Of a stretch of DNA of 64,000 nt, positions 50,673-62,914 are shown piece by piece. The first letter of the stretch is position 1; each line of letters begins with the position of its first letter. The translations under genes and the position numbers were made by a program. Source of the DNA: Glebionis coronaria (lineage: Eukaryota > Streptophyta > Magnoliopsida > Asterales > Asteraceae); contig JANFOE010002255.1 in assembly GCA_025667525.1 (NCBI GenBank), positions 1-64,000 of the forward strand. Direction: 5' to 3'. The notes beneath the pieces are model-generated. The model did no database searches. It was not told the DNA's origin and worked only from the letters and a program-made list of their open reading frames with translations.

Positions 50673-52948
50673 GACCAATGCTTGCCTGGATAAAAGTACT
50701 CCTTTTTTCAAGCATCCATTTTCTTAGTTGTGGTCTTGAAACGGAGTCATGTATCACATGTTATGACCATTTTATTGCAACCCACGTTTTCAGATAATTT
50801 CAATATAAATTTGTTTTTGTATGTTAGCGATTGTGTTTGGTAATCTATTTCTTGATAGCTCTCAATTTTTATAGAATAAAACATGGAATCAAATATTTCA
50901 GAGTCATATAATACATAAGCAAGTTGATCCTACATGAAATGTCAAAAAATACTTGTCCTTCTTTTGCATATTATTCACCTATGTAGGCTTCCCAAGGTTA
51001 AACAATATCATTTTTAGGTCAAATAACACGACGTTTTGTTAGAGCACACTCATGTCTTGACCTTTATACTACAAAAGTACTCCTTTTTATCAGTTTTTGA
51101 TCGGGTTTTTTCTTAGGTTTGGATGATTTGAACCGGTTACGGCATTTTTAGCTGTTCTTGGTAGGTTTTTATCAGTTTTTGATCGGGTTTAGTCGCTTTT
51201 GACCAATGCTTGCCTGGATAAAAGTACTCCTTTTTTCAAGCATCCATTTTCTTAGTTGTGGTCTTGAAACGGAGTCATGTATCACATGTTATGACCATTT
51301 TATTGCAACCCACGTTTTCAGATAATTTCAATATAAATTTGTTTTTGTATGTTAGCGATTGTGTTTGGTAATCTATTTCTTGATAGCTCTCAATTTTAAT
51401 AGAATAAAACATGGAATCAAATATTTCAGAGTCATATAATACATAAGCAAGTTGATCCTACCTGAAATGTCAAAAAATACTTGTCCTTCTTTTGCATATT
51501 ATTCACCTAAGTAGGCTTCCCAAGGTTAAACAATATCATTTTTAGGTCAAATAACACGACGTTTTGTTAGAGCACACTCATGTCTTGACCTTTATACTAC
51601 AAAAGTACTCCTTTTTATCAGTTTTTGATCGGGTTTTTTCTTAGGTTTGGATGATTTGAACCGGTTACGGCATTTTTAGCTGTTCTTGGTAGGTTTTTAT
51701 CAGTTTTTGATCGGGTTTAGTCGCTTTTGACCAATGCTTGCCTGGATAAAAGTACTCCTTTTTTCAAGCATCCATTTTCTTAGTTGTGGTCTTGAAACGG
51801 AGTCATGTATCACATGTTATGACCATTTTATTGCAACCCACGTTTTCAGATAATTTCAATATAAATTTGTTTTTGTATGTTAGCGATTGTGTTTGGTAAT
51901 CTATTTCTTGATAGCTCTCAATTTTTATAGAATAAAACATGGAATCAAATATTTCAGAGTCATATAATACATAAGCAAGTTGATCCTACATGAAATGTCA
52001 AAAAATACTTGTCCTTCTTTTGCATATTATTCACCTATGTAGGCGTCCCAAGGTTAAACAATATCAGTTTTAGGTCAAATAACACGACGTTTTGTTAGAG
52101 CACACTCATGTCTTGACCTTTATACTATAAAAGTACTCCTTTTTATCAGTTTTTGATCGGGTTTTTTCTTAGGTTTGGATGATTTGAGCCGGTTACGACA
52201 TTTTTAGCTGTTCTTGGTAGGTTTTTATCAGTTTTTGATCGGGTTTAGTCGTTTTTGACCAATGCTTGCTTGGATAAAAGTACTCCTTTTTTCAAGCATC
52301 CATTTTCTTAGTTGTGGTCTTGAAACGGAGTCATGTATCACATGTTATGACCATTTTATTGCAACCCACGTTTTCAGACAATTTCAATATAAATTTGTTT
52401 TTGTATGTTAGCGATTGTGTTTGGTAATCTATTTCTTGATAGCTCTCAATTTTAATAGAATAAAACATGGAATCAAATATTTCAGAGTCATATAATACAT
52501 AAGCAAGTTGATCCCATGAAATGTCAAAAAAATACTTGTCCTTCTTTTGCATATTATTCACCTATGTAGGCTTCCCAATGTTAAACAATATCATTTTTAG
52601 GTAAAATAACATGACGTTTTGTTAGAGCACACTCATGTCTTGACCTTTATACTATAATGTGCCGTCGAGATGCTCTTTGTCTACTACATTCACAGCTACC
52701 TCAAATACTAGTTGACCAACTTTTACACCAATAAAACACAACCAAAACTAAACAGAGCAAACATATAGATGTGTTTTATCCATCAAGAATCCGGGCAAAT
52801 ACATTATGCCCGGATTCTATGTGGTCTATATGGACTGGAAATAATTTTAGAGGTTTTTTCTTAGGTTTGGATGATTTGAACCGGTTACGGCATTTTTAGC
52901 TGTTCTTGGTAGGTTTTTATCAGTTTTTGATAGGGTTTAGTCGCTTTT
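50673..52948 (+). repeat. Block SSS-L, 2276 bp (units at 50673, 51201, 51729; L at 52257)
   Basis: Units at 51201, 51729 and 52257 parallel 48926-50672 (CCTAAGTAGG; GGCGTCCCAAGG; GATCCCATG with the extra A), so the S-S-L block is repeated with one extra S unit between. Private changes include CTACCTGAAATG and TCAGTTTTAGG. The L unit has private CACAGCTACC in its L segment. The hairpin (52786-52818) is perfect. Confidence 0.9.
52331..52561 (-). other. Chance 76-codon reading frame in the L unit at 52257
   Basis: The predicted 76-residue product is identical to that at 50055-50285, and the unit shares both opening indels and CAGACAATTT. The identity is explained by recent block duplication of the L unit and is no evidence for selection on a protein. 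The frame starts at GTG, ends at TGA, and has no visible domain. Confidence 0.3.
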
Positions 52949-54696
52949 GACCAATGCTTTCCTGGATAAAAGTACTCCTTTTTTCAAGCATCCATTTTCT
53001 TAGTTGTGGTCTTGAAACGGAGTCATGTATCACATGTTATGACCATTTTATTGCAACCCACGTTTTCAGATAATTTCAATATAAATTTGTTTTTGTATGT
53101 TAGCGATTGTGTTTGGTAATCTATTTCTTGATAGCTCTCAATTTTTATAGAATAAAACATGGAATCAAATATTTCAGACTCATATAATACATAAGCAAGT
53201 TGATCCTACATGAAATGTCAAAAATACTTGTCCTTCTTTTGCATATTATTCACCTATGTAGGCTTCCCAAGGTTAAACAATATCATTTTTAGGTCAAATA
53301 ACACGATGTTTTGTTAGAGCACACTCATGTCTTGACCTTTATACTACAAAAGTACTCCTTTTTATCAGTTTTTGATCGGGTTTTTTCTTAGGTTTGGATG
53401 ATTTGAACCGGTTACGGCATTTTTAGCTGTTCTTGGTAGGTTTTTATCAGTTTTTGATCGGGTTTAGTCGCTTTTGACCAATGCTTGCCTGGATAAAAGT
53501 ACTCCTTTTTTCAAGCATCCATTTTCTTAGTTGTGGTCTTGAAACGGGGTCATGTATCACATGTTATGACCATTTTATTGTAACCCACGTTTTTAGATAA
53601 TTTCAATATAAATTTGTTTTTGTATGTTAGCGATTGTGTTTGGTAATCTATTTCTTGATAGCTCTCAATTTTAATAGAATAAAACATGGAATCAAATATT
53701 TCAGAGTCATATAATACATAAGCAAGTTGATCCTACATGAAATGTCAAAAAATACTTGTCCTTCTTTTGCATATTATTCACCTATGTAGGCTTCCCAAGG
53801 TTAAACAATATCATTTTTAGGTCAAATAACACGACGTTTTGTTAGAGCACACTCATGTCTTGACCTTTATACTATAAAAGTACTCCTTTTTATCAGTTTT
53901 TGATCGGGTTTTTTCTTAGGTTTGGATGATTTGAGCCGGTTACGACATTTTTAGCTGTTCTTGGTAGGTTTTTATCAGTTTTTTATCGGGTTTAGTCGCT
54001 TTTGACCAATGCTTGCCTGGATAAAAGTACTCCTTTTTTCAAGCATCCATTTTCTTAGTTGTGGTCTTGAAACGGAGTCATGTATCACATGTTATGACCA
54101 TTTTATTGCAACCCACGTTTTCAGATAATTTCAATATAAATTTGTTTATGTATGTTAGCGATTGTGTTTGGTAATCTATTTCTTGATAGCTCTCAATTTT
54201 AATAGAATAAAACATGGAATCAAATATTTCAGAGTCATATAATACATAAGCAAGTTGATCCTACATGAAATGTCAAAAAATACTTTTCCTTCTTTTGCAT
54301 ATTATTCACCTATGTAGGCTTCCCAATGTTAAACAATATCATTTTTAGGTCAAATAACATGACGTTTTGTTAGAGCACACTCATGTCTTGACCTTTATAC
54401 TATAATGTGCCGTCGAGATGCTCTTTGTCTACTACATTCACAACTACCTCAAATATTAGCTGACCAACTTTTACACCAATAAAACACAACCAAAACTAAA
54501 CAGAGCAAACATATAGATGTGTTTTATCCATCAAGAATCCGGGAAAATACATTATGCCCGGATTCTATGTGGTCTATATGGACTGGAAATAATTTTAGAG
54601 GTTTTTTCTTAGGTTTGGATGATTTGAACCGGTTACGGCATTTTTAGCTGTTCTTGGTAGGTTTTTATCAGTTTTTGATCGGGTTTAGTCGCTTTT
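52949..54696 (+). repeat. Block SS-L, 1748 bp (units at 52949, 53476; L at 54004)
   Basis: This is the third copy of the order seen at 41932 and 47177: CTCAATTTTTATAG, then ATTGTAACCC, then TGTTTATGTATG. Here the hairpin (54534-54566) is the GGGA class instead of ATGCAT, which suggests an exchange inside the L unit. The first unit is 527 bp (one A lost near 53221) and starts with private TGCTTTCCTGG. Confidence 0.9.
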
Positions 54697-56444
54697 GACC
54701 AATGCTTGCCTGGATAAAAGTACTCCTTTTTTCAAGCATCCATTTTCTTAGTTGTGGTCTTGAAACGGAGTCATGTATCACATGTTATGACCATTTTATT
54801 GTAACCACGTTTTTAGATAATTTCAATATAAATTTGTTTTTGTATGTTAGCGATTGTGTTTGGTAATCTATTTCTTGATAGCTCTCAATTTTAATAGAAT
54901 AAAACATGGAATCAAATATTTCAGAGTCATATAATACATAAGCAAGTTGATCCTACATGAAATGTCAAAAAATACTTGTCCTTCTTTTGCATATTATTCA
55001 CCTATGTAGGCTTCCCAAGGTTAAACAATATCATTTTGAGGTCAAATAACACGACGTTTTGTTAGAGCACACTCATGTCTTGACCTTTATACTATAAAAG
55101 TACTCCTTTTTATCAGTTTTTGATCGGGTTTTTTCTTAGGTTTGGATGATTTGAGCCGGTTACGACATTTTTAGCTGTTCTTGGTAGGTTTTTATCAGTT
55201 TTTTATCGGGTTTAGTCGCTTTTGACCAATGCTTGCCTGGATAAAAGTACTCCTTTTTTCAAGCATCCATTTTCTTAGTTGTGGTCTTGAAACGGAGTCA
55301 TGTATCACATGTTATGACCATTTTATTGTAACCCACGTTTTTAGATAATTTCAATATAAATTTGTTTTTGTATGTTAGCGATTGTGTTTGGTAATCTATT
55401 TCTTGATAGCTCTCAATTTTAATAGAATAAAACATGGAATCAAATATTTCAGAGTCATATAATACATAAGCAAGTTGATCCTACATGAAATGTCAAAAAA
55501 TACTTGTCCTTCTTTTGCATATTATTCACCTATGTAGGCTTCCCAAGGTTAAACAATATCATTTTTAGGTCAAATAACACGACGTTTTGTTAGAGCACAC
55601 TCATGTCTTGACCTTTATACTATAAAAGTACTCCTTTTTATCAGTTTTTGATCGGGTTTTTTCTTAGGTTTGGATGATTTGAGCCGGTTACGACATTTTT
55701 AGCTGTTCTTGGTAGGTTTTTATCAGTTTTTTATCGGGTTTAGTCGCTTTTGACCAATGCTTGCCTGGATAAAAGTACTCCTTTTTTCAAGCATCCATTT
55801 TCTTAGTTGTGGTCTTGAAACGGAGTCATGTATCACATGTTATGACCATTTTATTGCAACCCACGTTTTCAGATAATTTCAATATAAATTTGTTTATGTA
55901 TGTTAGCGATTGTGTTTGGTAATCTATTTCTTGATAGCTCTCAATTTTAATAGAATAAAACATGGAATCAAATATTTCAGAGTCATATAATACATAAGCA
56001 AGTTGATCTTACATGAAATGTCAAAAAATACTTTTCCTTCTTTTGCATATTATTCACCTATGTAGGCTTCCCAATGTTAAACAATATCATTTTTAGGTCA
56101 AATAACATGACGTTTTGTTAGAGCACACTCATGTCTTGACCTTTATACTATAATGTGCCGTCGAGATGCTCTTTGTCTACTACATTCACAACTACCTCAA
56201 ATACTAGCTGACCAACTTTTACACCAATAAAACACAACCAAAACTAAACAGAGCAAACATATAGATGTGTTTTATCCATCAAGAATCCGGGAAAATACAT
56301 TATGCCCGGATTCTATGTGGTCTATATGGACTGGAAATAATTTTAGAGGTTTTTTCTTAGGTTTGGATGATTTGAGCCGGTTACGGCATTTTTAGCTGTT
56401 CTTGGTAGGTTTTTATCAGTTTTTGATCGGGTTTAGTCGCTTTT
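54697..56444 (+). repeat. Block SS-L, 1748 bp (units at 54697, 55224; L at 55752)
   Basis: Both S units have ATTGTAAC with CGTTTTTAGAT and are followed by TTTTTTATCGG. They are near-identical tandem copies, but the first lost one C (GTAACCACG). The L unit has TGTTTATGTATG and GATCTTACATG, the latter recurring in L units at 60472 and 62222. The hairpin (56282-56314) is the GGGA class. Confidence 0.9.
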
Positions 56445-57137
56445 GACCAATGCTTGCCTGGATAAAAGTACTCCTTTTTTCAAGCATCCATTTTCTTAGT
56501 TGTGGTCTTGAAACGGAGTCATGTATCACATGTTATGACCATTTTATTGCAACCCACGTTTTCAGATAATTTCAATATAAATTTGTTTTTGTATGTTAGC
56601 GATTGTGTTTGGTAATCTATTTCTTTATAGCTCTCAATTTTAATAGAATAAAACATGGAATCAAATATTTCAGAGTCATATAATACATAAGCAAGTTGAT
56701 CCTACATGAAATGTCAAAAAATACTTGTCCTTCTTTTGCATATTATTCACCTATGTAGGCTTCCCAATGTTAAACAATATCATTTTTAGGTAAAATAACA
56801 TGACGTTTTGTTAGAGCACACTCATGTCTTGACCTTTATACTATAATGTGCCGTCGAGATGCTCTTTGTCTACTACATTCACAACTACCTCAAATACTAG
56901 CTGACCAACTTTTACACCAATAAAACACAACCAAAACTAAACAGAGCAAACATATAGACGTGTTTTATCCATCAAGAATCCGGGCAAATACATTATGCCC
57001 GGATTCTATGTTGTCTATATGGACTGGAAATAATTTTAGAGGTTTTTTCTTAGGTTTGGATGATTTGAACCGGTTACGGCATTTTTAGCTGTTCTTGGTA
57101 GGTTTTTATCAGTTTTTGATAGGGTTTAGTCGCTTTT
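56445..57137 (+). repeat. Lone L unit directly after another L
   Basis: This is the first L-L junction in the window. The unit has TTTCTTTATAGC, shared only with the other downstream L of an L-L pair at 62915, plus GGTAAAATAAC and private AGACGTGTTTT and TGTTGTCTAT. The hairpin (56975-57007) is perfect, unlike the GGGA hairpin of the preceding L, so the pair is not a simple tandem copy of one L unit. Confidence 0.9.
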
Positions 57138-59414
57138 GACCAATGCTTGCCTGGATAAAAGTACTCCTTTTTTCAAGCATCCATTTTCTTAGTTGTGGTC
57201 TTGAAACGGAGTCATGTATCACATGTTATGACCATTTTATTGCAACCCACGTTTTCAGATAATTTCAATATAAATTTGTTTTTGTATGTTAGCGATTGTG
57301 TTTGGTAATCTATTTCTTGATAGCTCTCAATTTTTATAGAATAAAACATGGAATCAAATGTTTCAGAGTCATATAATACATAAGCAAGTTGATCCTACAT
57401 GAAATGTCAAAAAATACTTGTCCTTCTTTTGCATATTATTCACCTATGTAGGCTTCCCAAGGTTAAACAATATCATTTTTAGGTCAAATAACACGACGTT
57501 TTGTTAGAGCACACTCATGTCTTGACCTTTATACTACAAAAGTACTCCTTTTTATCAGTTTTTGATCGGGTTTTTTCTTAGGTTTGGATGATTTGAACCG
57601 GTTACGGCATTTTTAGCTGTTCTTGGTAGGTTTTTATCAGTTTTTGATAGGGTTTAGTCGCTTTTGACCAATGCTTGCCTGGATAAAAGTACTCCTTTTT
57701 TCAAGCATCCATTTTCTTAGTTGTGGTCTTGAAACGGAGTCATGTATCACATGTTATGACCATTTTATTGCAACCCACGTTTTCAGATAATTTCAATATA
57801 AATTTGTTTTTGTATGTTAGCGATTGTGTTTGGTAATCTATTTCTTGATAGCTCTCAATTTTTATAGAATAAAACATGGAATCAAATGTTTCAGAGTCAT
57901 ATAATACATAAGCAAGTTGATCCTACATGAAATGTCAAAAAATACTTGTCCTTCTTTTGCATATTATTCACCTATGTAGGCTTCCCAAGGTTAAACAATA
58001 TCATTTTTAGGTCAAATAACACGACGTTTTGTTAGAGCACACTCATGTCTTGACCTTTATACTACAAAAGTACTCCTTTTTATCAGTTTTTGATCGGGTT
58101 TTTTCTTAGGTTTGGATGATTTGAACCGGTTACGGCATTTTTAGCTGTTCTTGGTAGGTTTTTATCAGTTTTTGATCGGGTTTAGTCGCTTTTGACCAAT
58201 GCTTGCCTGGATAAAAGTACTCCTTTTTTCAAGCATCCATTTTCTTAGTTGTGGTCTTGAAACGGAGTCATGTATCACATGTTATGACCATTTTATTGTA
58301 ACCCACGTTTTTAGATAATTTCAATATAAATTTGTTTTTGTATGTTAGCGATTGTGTTTGGTAATCTATTTCTTGATAGCTCTCAATTTTAATAGAATAA
58401 AACATGGAATCAAATATTTCAGAGTCATATAATACATAAGCAAGTTGATCCTACATGAAATGTCAAAAAATACTTGTCCTTCTTTTGCATATTATTCACC
58501 TATGTAGGCTTCCCAAGGTTAAACAATATCATTTTTAGGTCAAATAACACGACGTTTTGTTAGAGCACACTCATGTCTTGACCTTTATACTATAAAAGTA
58601 CTCCTTTTTATCAGTTTTTGATCGGGTTTTTTCTTAGGTTTGGATGATTTGAGCCGGTTACGACATTTTTAGCTGTTCTTGGTAGGTTTTTATCAGTTTT
58701 TTATCGGGTTTAGTCGCTTTTGACCAATGCTTGCCTGGATAAAAGTACTCCTTTTTTCAAGCATCCATTTTCTTAGTTGTGGTCTTGAAACGGAGTCATG
58801 TATCACATGTTATGACCATTTTATTGCAACCCACGTTTTCAGATAATTTCAATATAAATTTGTTTATGTATGTTAGCGATTGTGTTTGGTAATCTATTTC
58901 TTGATAGCTCTCAATTTTAATAGAATAAAACATGGAATCAAATATTTCAGAGTCATATAATACATAAGCAAGTTGATCCTAGATGAAATGTCAAAAAATA
59001 CTTTTCCTTCTTTTGCATATTATTCACCTATGTAGGCTTCCCAATGTTAAACAATATCATTTTTAGGTCAAATAACATGACGTTTTGTTAGAGCACACTC
59101 ATGTCTTGACCTTTATACTATAATGTGCCGTCGAGATGCTCTTTGTCTACTACATTCACAACTACCTCAAATACTAGCTGACCAACTTTTACACCAATAA
59201 AACACAACCAAAACTAAACAGAGCAAACATATAGATGTGTTTTATCCATCAAGAATCCGGGAAAATACATTATGCCCGGATTCTATGTGGTCTATATGGA
59301 CTGGAAATAATTTTAGAGGTTTTTTCTTAGGTTTGGATGATTTGAGCCGGTTACGGCATTTTTAGCTGTTCTTGGTAGGTTTTTATCAGTTTTTGATCGG
59401 GTTTAGTCGCTTTT
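57138..59414 (+). repeat. Block SSS-L, 2277 bp (units at 57138, 57666, 58194; L at 58722)
   Basis: Units at 57138 and 57666 both have CAAATGTTTCAG, not seen elsewhere, and appear almost identical across 528 bp, which points to a recent one-unit duplication. The third unit has ATTGTAACCC. The L unit has TGTTTATGTATG and private CCTAGATGAAATG. The hairpin (59252-59284) is the GGGA class. Confidence 0.9.
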
Positions 59415-61164
59415 GACCAATGCTTGCCTGGATAAAAGTACTCCTTTTTTCAAGAATCCATTTTCTTAGTTGTGGTCTTGAAACGGAGTCATGTATCACA
59501 TGTTATGACCATTTTATTACAACCCACGTTTTCAGATAATTTCAATATAAATTTGTTTTTGTATGTTAGCGATTGTGTTTGGTAATCTATTTCTTGATAG
59601 CTCTCAATTTTAATAGAATAAAACATGGAATCAAATATTTCAGAGTCATATAATACATAAGCAAGTTGATCCTACATGAAATGTCAAAAAATACTTGTCC
59701 TTCTTTTGCATATTATTCACCTATGTAGGCTTCCCAAGGTTAAACAATATCATTTTTAGGTCAAATAACACGACGTTTTGTTAGAGCACACTCATGTCTT
59801 GACCTTTATACTATAAAAGTACTCCTTTTTATCAGTTTTTGATCGGGTTTTTTCTTAGGTTTGGATGATTTGAGCCGGTTACGACATTTTTAGCTGTTCT
59901 TGGTAGGTTTTTATCAGTTTTTTATCGGGTTTAGTCGCTTTTGACCAATGCTTGCCTGGATAAAAGTACTCCTTTTTTCAAGCATCCATTTTCTTAGTTG
60001 TGGTCTTGAAACGGAGTCATGTATCACATGTTATGACCATTTTATTGTAACCCACGTTTTTAGATAATTTCAATATAAATTTGTTTTTGTATGTTAGCGA
60101 TTGTGTTTGGTAATCTATTTCTTGATAGCTCTCAATTTTAATAGAATAAAACATGGAATCAAATATTTCAGAGTCATATAATACATAAGCAAGTTGATCC
60201 TACATGAAATGTCAAAAAATACTTGTCCTTCTTTTGCATATTATTCACCTATGTAGGCTTCCCAAGGTTAAACAATATCATTTTTAGGTCAAATAACACG
60301 ATGTTTTGTTAGAGCACACTCATGTCTTGACCTTTATACTATAAAAGTACTCCTTTTTATCAGTTTTTGATCGGGTTTTTTCTTAGGTTTGGATGATTTG
60401 AGCCGGTTACGACATTTTTAGCTGTTCTTGGTAGGTTTTTATCAGTTTTTTTATCGGGTTTAGTCGCTTTTGACCAATGCTTGCCTGGATAAAAGTACTC
60501 CTTTTTTCAAGCATCCATTTTCTTAGTTGTGGTCTTGAAACGGAGTCATGTATCACATGTTATGACCATTTTATTGCAACCCACGTTTTCAGATAATTTC
60601 AATATAAATTTGTTTATGTATGTTAGCGATTGTGTTTGGTAATCTATTTCTTGATAGCTCTCAATTTTAATAGAATAAAACATGGAATCAAATATTTCAG
60701 AGTCATATAATACATAAGCAAGTTGATCTTACATGAAATGTCAAAAAATACTTTTCCTTCTTTTGCATATTATTCACCTATGTAGGCTTCCCAATGTTAA
60801 ACAATATCATTTTTAGGTCAAATAACATGACGTTTTGTTAGAGCACACTCATGTCTTGACCTTTATACTATAATGTGCCGTCGAGATGCTCTTTGTCTAC
60901 TACATTCACAACTACCTCAAATACTAGCTGACCAACTTTTACACCAATAAAACACAACCAAAACTAAACAGAGCAAACATATAGATGTGTTTTATCCATC
61001 AAGAATCTGGGAAAATACATTATGCCCGGATTCTATGTGGTCTATATGGACTGGAAATAATTTTAGAGGTTTTTTCTTAGGTTTGGATGATTTGAGCCGG
61101 TTACGGCATTTTTAGCTGTTCTTGGTAGGTTTTTATCAGTTTTTGATCGGGTTTAGTCGCTTTT
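59415..61164 (+). repeat. Block SS-L, 1750 bp (units at 59415, 59943; L at 60472)
   Basis: The first unit has CAAGAATCCATT and TTATTACAACCC. The second (529 bp) has ATTGTAACCC, an extra T before TTATCGGG, and private ACGATGTTTTG. The L unit has TGTTTATGTATG and GATCTTACATG. All but the private change recur in the next block. The hairpin (61002-61034) carries two left-arm changes (AATCTGGGA). Confidence 0.92.
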
Positions 61165-62914
61165 GACCAATGCTTGCCTGGATAAAAGTACTCCTTTTTT
61201 CAAGAATCCATTTTCTTAGTTGTGGTCTTGAAACGGAGTCATGTATCACATGTTATGACCATTTTATTACAACCCACGTTTTCAGATAATTTCAATATAA
61301 ATTTGTTTTTGTATGTTAGCGATTGTGTTTGGTAATCTATTTCTTGATAGCTCTCAATTTTAATAGAATAAAACATGGAATCAAATATTTCAGAGTCATA
61401 TAATACATAAGCAAGTTGATCCTACATGAAATGTCAAAAAATACTTGTCCTTCTTTTGCATATTATTCACCTATGTAGGCTTCCCAAGGTTAAACAATAT
61501 CATTTTTAGGTCAAATAACACGACGTTTTGTTAGAGCACACTCATGTCTTGACCTTTATACTATAAAAGTACTCCTTTTTATCAGTTTTTGATCGGGTTT
61601 TTTCTTAGGTTTGGATGATTTGAGCCGGTTACGACATTTTTAGCTGTTCTTGGTAGGTTTTTATCAGTTTTTTATCGGGTTTAGTCGCTTTTGACCAATG
61701 CTTGCCTGGATAAAAGTACTCCTTTTTTCAAGCATCCATTTTCTTAGTTGTGGTCTTGAAACGGAGTCATGTATCACATGTTATGACCATTTTATTGTAA
61801 CCCACGTTTTTAGATAATTTCAATATAAATTTGTTTTTGTATGTTAGCGATTGTGTTTGGTAATCTATTTCTTGATAGCTCTCAATTTTAATAGAATAAA
61901 ACATGGAATCAAATATTTCAGAGTCATATAATACATAAGCAAGTTGATCCTACATGAAATGTCAAAAAATACTTGTCCTTCTTTTGCATATTATTCACCT
62001 ATGTAGGCTTCCCAAGGTTAAACAATATCATTTTTAGGTCAAATAACACGACGTTTTGTTAGAGCACACTCATGTCTTGACCTTTATACTATAAAAGTAC
62101 TCCTTTTTATCAGTTTTTGATCGGGTTTTTTCTTAGGTTTGGATGATTTGAGCCGGTTACGACATTTTTAGCTGTTCTTGGTAGGTTTTTATCAGTTTTT
62201 TTATCGGGTTTAGTCGCTTTTGACCAATGCTTGCCTGGATAAAAGTACTCCTTTTTTCAAGCATCCATTTTCTTAGTTGTGGTCTTGAAACGGAGTCATG
62301 TATCACATGTTATGACCATTTTATTGCAACCCACGTTTTCAGATAATTTCAATATAAATTTGTTTATGTATGTTAGCGATTGTGTTTGGTAATCTATTTC
62401 TTGATAGCTCTCAATTTTAATAGAATAAAACATGGAATCAAATATTTCAGAGTCATATAATACATAAGCAAGTTGATCTTACATGAAATGTCAAAAAATA
62501 CTTTTCCTTCTTTTGCATATTATTCACCTATGTAGGCTTCCCAATGTTAAACAATATCATTTTTAGGTCAAATAACATGACGTTTTGTTAGAGCACACTC
62601 ATGTCTTGACCTTTATACTATAATGTGCCGTCGAGATGCTCTTTGTCTACTACATTCACAACTACCTCAAATACTAGCTGACCAACTTTTACACCAATAA
62701 AACACAACCAAAACTAAACAGAGCAAACATATAGATGTGTTTTATCCATCAAGAATCCGGGAAAATACATTATATCCGGATTCTATGTGGTCTATATGGA
62801 CTGGAAATAATTTTAGAGGTTTTTTCTTAGGTTTGGATGATTTGAGCCGGTTACGGCATTTTTAGCTGTTCTTGGTAGGTTTTTATCAGTTTTTGATCGG
62901 GTTTAGTCGCTTTT
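61165..62914 (+). repeat. Block SS-L, 1750 bp (units at 61165, 61693; L at 62222)
   Basis: This is the tandem copy of the preceding block, displaced by 1750 bp, with the same extra T near 62200 and the same GATCTTACATG. The hairpin (62752-62784) is the most damaged in the window: GGGA in the left arm and TATATCCGG in the right arm. Confidence 0.92.

Noticed and set aside
26468..52561. Three minus-strand reading frames as genuine genes
   Set aside because: They open only through private mutations in single units, overlap satellite sequence entirely, show no domain, and are within chance expectation for this base composition.
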